NCBI GenBank assembly: GCA_023664345.1
Contig: JAMPFQ010000012.1
Location: 1-64,000 of the forward strand
Length of the DNA: 64,000 nucleotides
Direction of reading: 5' to 3'
Origin: Lachnospiraceae bacterium
Lineage (GTDB): Bacteria; Bacillota; Clostridia; Lachnospirales; Lachnospiraceae
Position numbers and translations under genes: made by a program. Under the pieces are notes generated by a model, which was given only the letters and a program-made list of their open reading frames with translations, did not search any database and had not been told where the DNA came from. How positions within the stretch are numbered: position 1 is the first letter of the stretch; each line of letters opens with the position of its first letter. This document shows positions 8,571 through 16,494 of the stretch, in pieces.

Positions 8571-8915
8571 ATGGAAACACCCACCTACATTCATGTAAAA
8601 GAACAGATCATAAAGACCATAGACGAAAAAATGCCGCCGGAGGAGGAATTGCAGGATCTGGCGGAACTTTTTAAGGTTTTCGGGGATGGTACAAGGCTGA
8701 AGATCCTGTATGTCCTTTTGTGCTCGGAGATGTGCGTCTACGATATCGCATCCGTGCTTGGCATGTCCCAGTCCGCGATCTCCCACCAGCTTAGAGTATT
8801 GAAGCAGATGGATCTGGTGAAGAACCGCAGGGACGGTAAGACTATCTTTTATTCCCTGGCGGACGACCATGTTGTAACGATCCTCAGCCAGGGACTGGAT
8901 CATATTGAAGAGTGA
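8571..8915 (+). CDS. ArsR/SmtB-family transcriptional regulator
   Basis: This 114-residue winged-helix repressor has LFKVFGDGTRLKILYVLL (residues 33-50), then the recognition helix region MSQSAISHQLRVLKQMDLVKNRRDGKTIFYSL. The CVYDIASVL motif contains a Cys at the position of the alpha-3 metal site of ArsR/CadC (CVCD in those proteins; here only one Cys), and the C-terminus has DDHVV and HIEE, close to the alpha-5 site of SmtB/CzrA. It may sense zinc or a similar metal. No metal exporter is adjacent, so the target is unclear. GAAAGGAAAG precedes the ATG. Confidence 0.85.
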   Translation: METPTYIHVKEQIIKTIDEKMPPEEELQDLAELFKVFGDGTRLKILYVLLCSEMCVYDIASVLGMSQSAISHQLRVLKQMDLVKNRRDGKTIFYSLADDHVVTILSQGLDHIEE

Positions 8916-8924
8916 ACGTCAATT

Positions 8925-8951
8925 AAAAAGCAGCCGTAACAGCTGCTTTTT
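8925..8951. terminator. Bidirectional terminator
   Basis: AAAAAGCAGC (8925-8934) and GCTGCTTTTT (8942-8951) form a perfect 10-bp stem with a 7-nt loop between the convergent ArsR and DUF5050 genes. It has a T-run on both strands. Confidence 0.85.
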
Positions 8952-8956
8952 ATATA

Positions 8957-9976
8957 TCATTTTTCTGGTATCGCTTCCATGGCGGCAATAAATTCAGAGT
9001 AATTACTGCCTCCCAGGAAAGCGTGGTATGTGGTATATTTGTCATCGAATGCTTTAAAGTATACATATTGTGAAGTCATATTGATATCAGTGTAAGTGCC
9101 CTCTGCGACAACGAACGCATTGGAGCCGTCCGTTCTCATGCAGATCAGCTGCGGCATGCTGTCATTTTTTTGATAATAGATATACCCGCTTCCCACATTA
9201 AAACAATCCACCCGGTCATTGGTCAGCACTTCCACGATATCCTGGGACAGGGAATAGCGGCACAGCCTGTAATTTTCAGCCACATCCATGTAGTAGACAT
9301 AGTCATCCGACAGAACGGGATACCAGATATTGCCCGCCCATACTTCGGTCGGGGCATCATTGGCGGTATTCAGGGCATACAGATAATGGTCGCCCTCCGT
9401 ACCGTTATAATAGATCACACCATCCCGGGCGCAGGCAGGATTGATGGCAAACGCCCCCAGCACTTTTTTGTCTGTCTTGTCGATTTTCATTTTATAAAAA
9501 GAAGGCCCGGCGCTGGTGGAGGTCAGTATATACAGGTAATTGTCCACTAACTGCGCGGAAACCACCACATCCGTGGTCAGGGTAAGGGTATCTTTGCCTT
9601 TCAGGTTGCAGCGGTTAAGGGATCGCCTGCCCTGTACCTGTCCGAAACCGGAAGTGGATGTGGAACCCGTCTGGAAATAGTAAACATACTTTCCTCCCGC
9701 AAGAATATTCTGCACTTCCACGGAACTCAGCCTCCGGATGTCGGTTTCGTCGGGGCTCATGGCATACAGGCTGCTGCCGTCGTATGAATTGGCAAAATAT
9801 ACGGTCTCATTATGTTCACAGAACAGCCCGCTGTTATTCAGGTTACCGGCGGTGTTGCCCACCGTGCCCTCCGGGTTCATAGCCACGCGGTTTAAAAAGA
9901 ACATCACCACAAACAGCGTGACCAGCAGTAACGCGATTACAACACCGATTAAGATTCGTTTTTGTTTTGTTCTCAT
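8957..9976 (-). CDS. DUF5050 surface-anchored beta-propeller-like protein
   Basis: This 339-residue protein has an N-terminal membrane anchor (about residues 8-31) and an outside domain with regular repeats of the type YVYYF...L.R.NLKG, YLYIL, VIYYNG, YVYYMD, YIYYQKN and YVYFKA. These [YI]xYY strands define the DUF5050 family, predicted beta-propeller-like proteins of Clostridia. The function is unknown. Convergent with the ArsR gene and divergent from pheA; the intergenic region at about 9977-10085 would hold both promoters. Confidence 0.8.
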   Translation of the reverse strand: MRTKQKRILIGVVIALLLVTLFVVMFFLNRVAMNPEGTVGNTAGNLNNSGLFCEHNETVYFANSYDGSSLYAMSPDETDIRRLSSVEVQNILAGGKYVYYFQTGSTSTSGFGQVQGRRSLNRCNLKGKDTLTLTTDVVVSAQLVDNYLYILTSTSAGPSFYKMKIDKTDKKVLGAFAINPACARDGVIYYNGTEGDHYLYALNTANDAPTEVWAGNIWYPVLSDDYVYYMDVAENYRLCRYSLSQDIVEVLTNDRVDCFNVGSGYIYYQKNDSMPQLICMRTDGSNAFVVAEGTYTDINMTSQYVYFKAFDDKYTTYHAFLGGSNYSEFIAAMEAIPEK

Positions 9977-10085
9977 AAATCATGCCTCAACTCTTTCTGA
10001 ATCATATTCACCTTGCAACCTTAAGTATACAACTCTTTTTACTTGCTATCAAGTTTGTTTTGGTATAAGATTAGGTTAAATACGT

Positions 10086-10113
10086 AACAGTTCAGACAGG
10101 TCATTGAACTGTT
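10086..10113 (+). other. Hairpin in the pheA leader
   Basis: AACAGTTCA (10086-10094) pairs perfectly with TGAACTGTT (10105-10113), followed 10 nt later by the pheA ribosome binding site AAAGGAG. There is no T-run, so it is not a terminator; an operator or an mRNA element is possible. Confidence 0.4.
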
Positions 10114-10134
10114 GCCACAAAGGAGCAGGACGTC

Positions 10135-11259
10135 ATGGATTTACTGGAATTACGGGATCAACTGGACGGAATCGATCAGCAGATCGTGGAATTGTATGAG
10201 AGGCGCATGGATATCTGTAAGCAGGTGGCGGAATATAAGATCGAGGTGGGGAAAAAAGTCTTTGACAGACAGCGGGAGGCAGAGAAGCTGGCAAAGGTGA
10301 AAGCCCTGATCCACAACGACTTCAACAGCCATGGCATCGTGGAACTTTTTGAGCAGATCATGTCCATGAGCAGGAAGCTCCAGTACCAGCTTCTGGCGGA
10401 GAAGGGCAGTCTCGGAAAACTTCCTTTTATCGGTGTGGACGAGCTGGAGACGGAGAAAGCCAGAGTGGTCTTTCAGGGAGCGGAGGGGGCTTATTCCCAG
10501 GCTGCCATGACCCGGTATTTCGGAAATGAGGTCAACAGTTTCCATGTGGACACATTTCGTGACGCCATGAGCGCCATTGACGAGGGCAGCGCGGATTTCG
10601 CGGTGCTTCCCATAGAAAATTCCACTGCGGGGATCGTCAATGAGATATACGACCTGCTGCAGGAATATGAAAACTATATCGTGGGAGAACAGATCATCCG
10701 CATCGAGCACTGCCTGCTGGCAGTTCCCGGCACAAAACTGTCCGATATCAGGACCGTGTATTCCCACCCCCAGTCGCTGATGCAGAGTTCCCGTTTTCTT
10801 GCTGGCTATGACTGGCAGCAGATCAGTATGCAGAACAATGCTTTCGCGGCAAAGAAAGTGGCCGGAGAGCAGCTCAAGACCCAGGCGGCCATCGCCAGCG
10901 AGTATGCGGGGCAGGTATACGGCCTGGAGGTGCTCCGGAAAGGAGTGAACCATTCCGGAACCAACTCCACCAGGTTCATCATCGTGACCAATCAGAAGAT
11001 TTTTCGGAAAGACGCGAAAAAGGTAAGCATCTGTTTTGAGGTGCCCCACGAGAGCGGTTCCCTGTACCATATGCTGTCCCATTTTATCTATAATAACCTG
11101 AACATGACCAAGATCGAGAGCCGTCCTCTGGAGGGACGCAACTGGGAATACCGCTTTTTCATCGACTTTGAGGGAAATCTGGCGGACAGCGCCGTGAAGA
11201 ACGCTCTCAGGGGGCTGCGGGACGAAGCCCGGAATATGAAGATCCTTGGGAATTACTGA
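10135..11259 (+). CDS. pheA: Bifunctional chorismate mutase / prephenate dehydratase
   Basis: This 374-residue cytoplasmic enzyme makes phenylpyruvate from chorismate. Residues 1-88 are the AroQ-type chorismate mutase (LRDQLDGIDQQIVELYERR, then KVFDRQRE). Residues about 108-285 are the dehydratase with FQGAEGAYSQAA, IENSTAGIVNE and the catalytic NSTRFII. Residues about 297-374 form an ACT domain (FEVPHESGSLYHML, ESRPLEGRNWEY), which normally binds phenylalanine for feedback inhibition. AAAGGAG precedes the ATG. All three parts look intact. Confidence 0.95.
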   Translation: MDLLELRDQLDGIDQQIVELYERRMDICKQVAEYKIEVGKKVFDRQREAEKLAKVKALIHNDFNSHGIVELFEQIMSMSRKLQYQLLAEKGSLGKLPFIGVDELETEKARVVFQGAEGAYSQAAMTRYFGNEVNSFHVDTFRDAMSAIDEGSADFAVLPIENSTAGIVNEIYDLLQEYENYIVGEQIIRIEHCLLAVPGTKLSDIRTVYSHPQSLMQSSRFLAGYDWQQISMQNNAFAAKKVAGEQLKTQAAIASEYAGQVYGLEVLRKGVNHSGTNSTRFIIVTNQKIFRKDAKKVSICFEVPHESGSLYHMLSHFIYNNLNMTKIESRPLEGRNWEYRFFIDFEGNLADSAVKNALRGLRDEARNMKILGNY

Positions 11260-11303
11260 GGCAGGCCGGTGCGTATGAAAGGATCTGGGGAGGAGTAAGG
11301 GAT

Positions 11304-12620
11304 ATGAGACAGAATGAACTGATCGTATACAGGAATATGGAGGATGGAGAACTTCTCCATGATATGGCGTGGCTTATGGCAAATTATGATGTGCCCGCCT
11401 GCGAACTGCAGGATAGGGCCGCCTGCCGGATGGAAGATAAGACGGAACTTTTCTACGACTGCATCCACCGTCTCATCGAACTGGCGGGGAGATATGGTTT
11501 CCACGGCAATCTCTGGCACTGTTATCTCACCAATCTGCTGGTGAACAATGAGAACAGCTACAGCTGCGGCTGCGAGATCAGGGGGGAGATCGAGGGAACC
11601 GTCAATCAGGCGGCGCTTCATGATATCGTGATCTTTAAGGAGTTTTTTGACTATGATTTCACGGATATGGCGCAGACGCTGCATGTGCCGGAATTTTCCC
11701 TGGTACAGGATTATGTCAGCAGCAGTCGGGAGAGCAAGGTCTACAATACCAGGATCTGTGCCCGCATCTGCGAGCTGGCGGAGAAGTTCTGCAAGGATCA
11801 CACGCCGGAGGAGATGAAAGCTTCGCTTACGGAGTTCTATCAAGAGTACGGCGTGGGGAAATTCGGACTTCATAAGTCTTTCCGCGTGTCCCATGACGAG
11901 ACGGGAGTGCACATCGATCCCATTTTAAACATAACGCATGTGACGCTGGACGAACTGGTGGGCTATGAGATCCCAAAGAAGAAGCTGACGGATAATACGG
12001 ACGCCTTTGTGGCGGGGAGAAAGGCTAACAACTGCCTGCTGTTCGGGGACGCCGGAACGGGGAAATCCTCCTGCGTCAAGGCGATCGCTAACGAATATTA
12101 CGGGAGAGGGCTCCGCATCATAGAGATTTATAAGCATCAGTTCCAGGATCTGAATGATGTGATCAGCCAGATCAAGAACCGCAATTACAAATTTATCATC
12201 TACATGGACGATCTGAGTTTCGAGGACTTTGAGATAGAATACAAATATCTGAAAGCGGTGATCGAGGGCGGCCTGGAAAAGAAGCCGGAAAACGTGCTGA
12301 TCTACGCCACCTCCAACAGACGCCACCTAATCCGGGAAAATTATGGTGACAGGGAGGAGATCAGGGAGGATATGCACACCGGGGACACGGTGCAGGAAAA
12401 GCTTTCGCTGGTATCCCGCTTCGGCGTTACCATCTATTTCGGGGCGCCGGACAAGAAACAGTATCAGAATATCGTGAAAGCGCTGGCGCAGCGACAGGGA
12501 CTTTCCATGCCGGAGGAGGAACTGCTGCTTGAGGCGAACCGATGGGAACTGTCTCACGGCGGGCTTTCCGGCAGGAGCGCACAGCAGTTCATAGATCATC
12601 TTGTAGGTCAGGAGGGGTAA
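11304..12620 (+). CDS. DUF815-family AAA ATPase
   Basis: This is a 438-residue protein with an N-terminal half of unknown role and a C-terminal AAA module: Walker A LLFGDAGTGKSSCVKAIAN at about residues 247-265, Walker B FIIYMDDLSF, sensor IYATSNRRHL, and VSRFGVTIYF near the end. That arrangement is the DUF815 family, common in Clostridia and proteobacteria and without an assigned function. GGAGGAGTAAG precedes the ATG. It lies 44 bp after pheA and directly upstream of ppk, with which it probably shares a transcript. Confidence 0.88.
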   Translation: MRQNELIVYRNMEDGELLHDMAWLMANYDVPACELQDRAACRMEDKTELFYDCIHRLIELAGRYGFHGNLWHCYLTNLLVNNENSYSCGCEIRGEIEGTVNQAALHDIVIFKEFFDYDFTDMAQTLHVPEFSLVQDYVSSSRESKVYNTRICARICELAEKFCKDHTPEEMKASLTEFYQEYGVGKFGLHKSFRVSHDETGVHIDPILNITHVTLDELVGYEIPKKKLTDNTDAFVAGRKANNCLLFGDAGTGKSSCVKAIANEYYGRGLRIIEIYKHQFQDLNDVISQIKNRNYKFIIYMDDLSFEDFEIEYKYLKAVIEGGLEKKPENVLIYATSNRRHLIRENYGDREEIREDMHTGDTVQEKLSLVSRFGVTIYFGAPDKKQYQNIVKALAQRQGLSMPEEELLLEANRWELSHGGLSGRSAQQFIDHLVGQEG

Positions 12621-12625
12621 GGGTT

Positions 12626-14755
12626 ATGTCTAAGAAAGATTTCAGCAATCCAAAATATTATACCAACAGGGAACTGAGCTGGATCCTGTTCGACCATCGT
12701 GTGCTGAACGAGGCCAGGGATAAGACGATACCGCTGTTTGAGCGGTTGAAATTCCTGAGCATCACGGCTTCAAACCTGGACGAATTTTTCATGATCCGAG
12801 TCGCATCTCTGAAAGATATGGCCGATCTGGGGTATGGAAAACAGGATATTTCGGGGCTGACGCCTGTGCAGCAGCTGGAACTGCTCAGCCAGGCGATCCA
12901 TGCGCTGGTGGAGCGACAGTACTCCACCTACAACCGTTCCCTGGTGCCGAAACTTGCCCAGAACGGATTGCAGATCGTCCGCCAGCATGAGGAACTGACG
13001 AAAGAAGAAACATTATATATCGACCGTTATTTTGAGGAGAACATATATCCTGTGCTGACCCCCATGGCGGTGGATTCTTCCAGGCCTTTTCCCCTGGTCC
13101 GCAATAAGACGCTGAATATCGGCGCCATGGTGCATAAGAAGAGCAGCAAAGAGGAACTGGAATTTGCCATGGTGCAGGTGCCCAGCGTGCTGGACCGGGT
13201 GGTGGTGCTGCCCACGGAGGGCAAGGCGAAGCGCATCATATTGTTGGAGGAGATCATAGAACGGAATATAGATAAACTGTTTTTGAATTATGATATCATC
13301 TGCGCCCATCCTTTCCGCATCATGCGCAACGCGGATCTTACCATCGAGGAGGATGAGGCGGCGGATCTGTTAAAAGAGATAGAGAAGCAGCTGAAAAAGC
13401 GCCAGTGGGGCGCGGCCATCCGCCTGGAGGTAGAGCACGGCTGCGACAGGCGCCTGCTGCGTTTCCTGACGGAAGAGCTGCGCATGCAGGAGCAGAATAT
13501 CTATGAGATCGACGGCCCTCTGGATCTGACCGTCCTGATGAAGATATACGCCCTGGATGGATTTGAGCATCTGAAGACTCCGAAATATACTCCCCAGGCG
13601 GTGCCGGAACTTCCGGCGGGCTGCAATCTCTTTGAGGAGATCCGCAAGAAAGATATCCTGCTGCATCATCCCTATCAGACCTTTGAGCCGGTGGTGAACT
13701 TTATCCGCCAGGCGGCAAAAGATCCGGAGGTGCTCGCCATCAAGCAGACCCTGTACCGTGTCAGCGGCAATTCGCCCATCATCGCGGCGCTGGCGCAGGC
13801 GGCGGAGAACGGCAAGCAGGTGACGGTGCTGGTGGAATTAAAGGCCCGTTTTGATGAAGAAAACAACATTGTCTGGGCGAAGATGCTGGAGAAAGCGGGC
13901 TGTCATGTCATCTATGGCCTGGTGGGCTTAAAGACCCACAGCAAGATCACGCTGGTGGTCCGCAGGGAAAGCGACGGCATCCGCAGGTACGTTCATCTGG
14001 GGACGGGAAATTACAATGATGCCACGGCGAAGCTGTACACGGATATCGGGCTGCTGACCTGTTCCGAATCCATCGGTGAGGACGCCACGGCAGTCTTTAA
14101 CATGCTGTCCGGCTATTCCGAGCCTTTGTTCTGGAATAAGCTTTCCCTGGCGCCGCTGTGGCTGAAAGATAAATTCCTGACGCTGATCCAACGGGAGAAG
14201 CAGTTTGCCCAGGAGGGCAGGACTGCCCATATCATCGCAAAGATGAATTCCCTCTGCGACAGGGATATCATTGCGGCGCTGTATGAAGCCAGTTCCGTGG
14301 GGGTGAAGATCGAACTGATCGTCAGGGGGATCTGCAGCCTGAAAGTGGGCATCAAAGGCGTCAGCGAGAATATCACGGTGCGTTCCATTGTGGGGAATTT
14401 TCTGGAGCACAGCAGGATCTTTTACTTTGAGAACGGCGGGGATTATGAGATCTACTGCGGCAGCGCGGACTGGATGCCCCGGAACCTGGAACGCCGGGTG
14501 GAGATTCTCTTTCCCATTGACAGGTCGGAATTGAAAAATAAGCTGATGCATATCTTAGAGTGCCAGCTGAAAGATAATGTGAAAGCCTCCGTACTGCAGG
14601 AGGACGGCGCCTATGTGAAAGTGGACAAGAGAGGGAAATCTCTGTTTCAGTCCCAGGAGGTCTTCTGCAGGGAAGCCCTTGAGGCGGCCAGGGCTGCTTC
14701 CAAGGAGAATCCTCTGGCGGCCAGGACGTTCATACCGGAGACACATCAGAAATAA
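12626..14755 (+). CDS. ppk1: Polyphosphate kinase 1
   Basis: This 709-residue enzyme reversibly makes polyphosphate from ATP. The N-terminal domain starts YYTNRELSWILFDHRVL, with SNLDEFFMIRVASLK as the second family mark. The two phospholipase D-like domains follow, with the phospho-histidine loop VHLGTGNYNDATAKLY near residue 455 and, before it, LVELKARFDEENN and GLKTHSK. I chose the ATG at 12626 with GGAGGGGTAAGG upstream; the frame is open to 12542 inside the DUF815 gene, but without a start site. Length is normal for Ppk1. Confidence 0.95.
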   Translation: MSKKDFSNPKYYTNRELSWILFDHRVLNEARDKTIPLFERLKFLSITASNLDEFFMIRVASLKDMADLGYGKQDISGLTPVQQLELLSQAIHALVERQYSTYNRSLVPKLAQNGLQIVRQHEELTKEETLYIDRYFEENIYPVLTPMAVDSSRPFPLVRNKTLNIGAMVHKKSSKEELEFAMVQVPSVLDRVVVLPTEGKAKRIILLEEIIERNIDKLFLNYDIICAHPFRIMRNADLTIEEDEAADLLKEIEKQLKKRQWGAAIRLEVEHGCDRRLLRFLTEELRMQEQNIYEIDGPLDLTVLMKIYALDGFEHLKTPKYTPQAVPELPAGCNLFEEIRKKDILLHHPYQTFEPVVNFIRQAAKDPEVLAIKQTLYRVSGNSPIIAALAQAAENGKQVTVLVELKARFDEENNIVWAKMLEKAGCHVIYGLVGLKTHSKITLVVRRESDGIRRYVHLGTGNYNDATAKLYTDIGLLTCSESIGEDATAVFNMLSGYSEPLFWNKLSLAPLWLKDKFLTLIQREKQFAQEGRTAHIIAKMNSLCDRDIIAALYEASSVGVKIELIVRGICSLKVGIKGVSENITVRSIVGNFLEHSRIFYFENGGDYEIYCGSADWMPRNLERRVEILFPIDRSELKNKLMHILECQLKDNVKASVLQEDGAYVKVDKRGKSLFQSQEVFCREALEAARAASKENPLAARTFIPETHQK

Positions 14756-14815
14756 TGTGGAAAAGCAGATAATGACGCAGAGCAAAACGGCGTTATGGAA
14801 AGGAATGACGTACGG

Positions 14816-15406
14816 ATGAAGATCATATTGGCTTCCGCATCCCCCAGAAGAAAGGAACTGCTGGGGCAGATAGGGCTTCATTTTGAGGTTCTGACCAGCC
14901 ATGTGGAGGAGCGGATTTCCTCCGTCAGGCCGGATGAAGTGGTAGAAGAACTGTCCTGTCAGAAAGCGGAGGCAGTGAGGGAAATAATCTGTGGGACAGT
15001 GAAAGAAGCGCTCCTTATCATCGGGGCAGATACCGTGGTGGCGCTGGACGGCGCCATTCTGGGCAAACCGCAGGATGAAAGGGATGCCTTTCAAATGCTG
15101 GAGCGCCTTCAGGGACGGGAGCATCAGGTTTTTACGGGCGTCACGCTCCTGTACAGACCGGCAGGAGCCGCGGAGTGGACAAAGAAGCGCTTTCACGAAC
15201 AGACCAGAGTACATTTTTACCCTATGACAGAACAGGAGATCTCAATGTATGTGAGCACCGGCGATCCTCTTGACAAGGCGGGCGCATACGGGATCCAGGG
15301 ATTCTGTGCCAGATACATCAGGGGGATTGAGGGAGACTATGATAATGTGGTGGGGCTTCCGGTGGGACGGCTCTATCAGGAGATAAAGGAGTGGCTACAG
15401 ACATGA
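14816..15406 (+). CDS. maf: Maf-type nucleotide pyrophosphatase
   Basis: This 196-residue protein opens with the Maf signature ILASASPRRKELLGQIG and has GADTVVALDGAILGKP, HQVFTGVTL and DKAGAYGIQG, all diagnostic of the Maf/YhdE family that hydrolyses non-canonical or surplus nucleoside triphosphates. The start is the ATG at 14816 after GGAAAGGA; the ATG at 14795 would add seven residues and has a poor site. The stop overlaps the start of the HAD gene by 4 bp. Confidence 0.9.
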   Translation: MKIILASASPRRKELLGQIGLHFEVLTSHVEERISSVRPDEVVEELSCQKAEAVREIICGTVKEALLIIGADTVVALDGAILGKPQDERDAFQMLERLQGREHQVFTGVTLLYRPAGAAEWTKKRFHEQTRVHFYPMTEQEISMYVSTGDPLDKAGAYGIQGFCARYIRGIEGDYDNVVGLPVGRLYQEIKEWLQT

Positions 15407-16053
15407 AAAAGGCCGTGATATTCGATCTGGACGGAACCCTTTCCGATTCCATTCACAGCATCAAATACTGCGCGGACCGGGCAGTGGCAGGATTTGGGTA
15501 CGGGCCGTTCACGGAACAGCAGTACAAGTATTTCGTCGGCGACGGAGCGGCGAATCTGGTCAGGCGTGCCCTTGCCGCGGGCGGCGATGTGGACGGGATC
15601 CATTTTGAGGAGGCCTTTGCCAGATATAAGGAGATCTTCCGGGAAAACTGCATGTATGAAGTGACGCCCTATGACGGCATCAGGGAACTGTTGGCGGCAT
15701 TGAAGGAAAGGGGAGTGAAGATTGCGGTGCTTTCCAACAAGCCCCACGCGGAGACCGTGAACGTGATCGAGACACTCTTTGGGAAAGGCTGTTTCGATGC
15801 GATACAGGGGCAAAAGGAGAATGTGGCCATTAAGCCAAGCCCGGAGGGCGTATTCCAGATTCTGGAACAGTTTGGCCTGAGGGCGGAAGATGTGCTGTAT
15901 CTGGGGGATACTTCCACGGACATGAAGACCGGAAAAAGCGCCGGAGCCTTTACATTGGGAGCCCTCTGGGGCTTCCGGGAACGCCGGGAACTGGAGGAGA
16001 ACCACGCGGACGCGATCATCGCCCACCCGCTGGATGTACTAAAGTTCCTGTAG
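15403..16053 (+). CDS. HAD-family phosphatase (phosphoglycolate phosphatase-like)
   Basis: This 216-residue hydrolase shows all HAD motifs: FDLDGTLSDS (nucleophile Asp near residue 8), the cap helices, VLSNKP (motif II), IKPSPEG with the motif III Lys, and YLGDTSTDMKTG (motif IV). It matches Gph-like phosphatases, but substrate choice cannot be read from sequence. The ATG at 15403 overlaps the maf stop as ATGA with AGGAG upstream; a GTG at 15391 is the alternative. Confidence 0.85.
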   Translation: MKKAVIFDLDGTLSDSIHSIKYCADRAVAGFGYGPFTEQQYKYFVGDGAANLVRRALAAGGDVDGIHFEEAFARYKEIFRENCMYEVTPYDGIRELLAALKERGVKIAVLSNKPHAETVNVIETLFGKGCFDAIQGQKENVAIKPSPEGVFQILEQFGLRAEDVLYLGDTSTDMKTGKSAGAFTLGALWGFRERRELEENHADAIIAHPLDVLKFL

Positions 16054-16157
16054 GGGCTTGACGGAAGCATACAGGCATACTATGATAAGGGTAGCGACAG
16101 GCAGTGGAGAGACCGGAACAAGTTCCCACAAGACGGAACTGGAATGGAGGTGCGGGT

Positions 16158-16421
16158 ATGCGTGAGTTTGATGATGCGGTGTTGGAGTGTTTTCTGGAGA
16201 ATCAGCTGCAGCTTTTTCCTGAGGAGGTAGCAGAGACTCTGGATGAAGCGGAAAGTTTTCTGGAAGAGTGTATGGCTGTGGTGGTCAATTCCGTTGATGA
16301 GGTTATTGAATATTTCGAGGAGGAAGGGATCGACACGGAAGGCGTTATGGACGATGAGATTCTGGAGGCTGATGAAGTCTTCGACGTGGGGGATGGGCGT
16401 TATCTGATCGTTGAGGGATAA
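16158..16421 (+). CDS. Small acidic protein of unknown function
   Basis: This 87-residue protein is strongly acidic, with long runs of Glu and Asp (for example EEVAETLDEAESFLEE and EEEGIDTEGVMDDEILEADE), and probably all helical up to a final strand GDGRYLIVEG. I do not recognise a family. It has a very good site, GGAGGTGCGGGT, 7 nt before the ATG, and is followed by a strong terminator, so it is most likely a real gene at the end of the maf-HAD transcript. No membrane segment. Confidence 0.65.
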   Translation: MREFDDAVLECFLENQLQLFPEEVAETLDEAESFLEECMAVVVNSVDEVIEYFEEEGIDTEGVMDDEILEADEVFDVGDGRYLIVEG

Positions 16422-16456
16422 GTGCGTCGCCGCATGGACACACGATCTGTTTGCGC

Positions 16457-16494
16457 GGGACAGGTGAACTGCGGTTCACCTGTCCCATTTTGTT
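16457..16494 (+). terminator. Strong terminator after the acidic-protein gene
   Basis: GGGACAGGTGAAC (16457-16469) and GTTCACCTGTCCC (16474-16486) form a perfect 13-bp stem with a TGCG loop, followed by ATTTTGTTTT. The stop codon of the minus-strand glycosyltransferase gene (16476-16478) lies inside the right arm. Confidence 0.9.
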
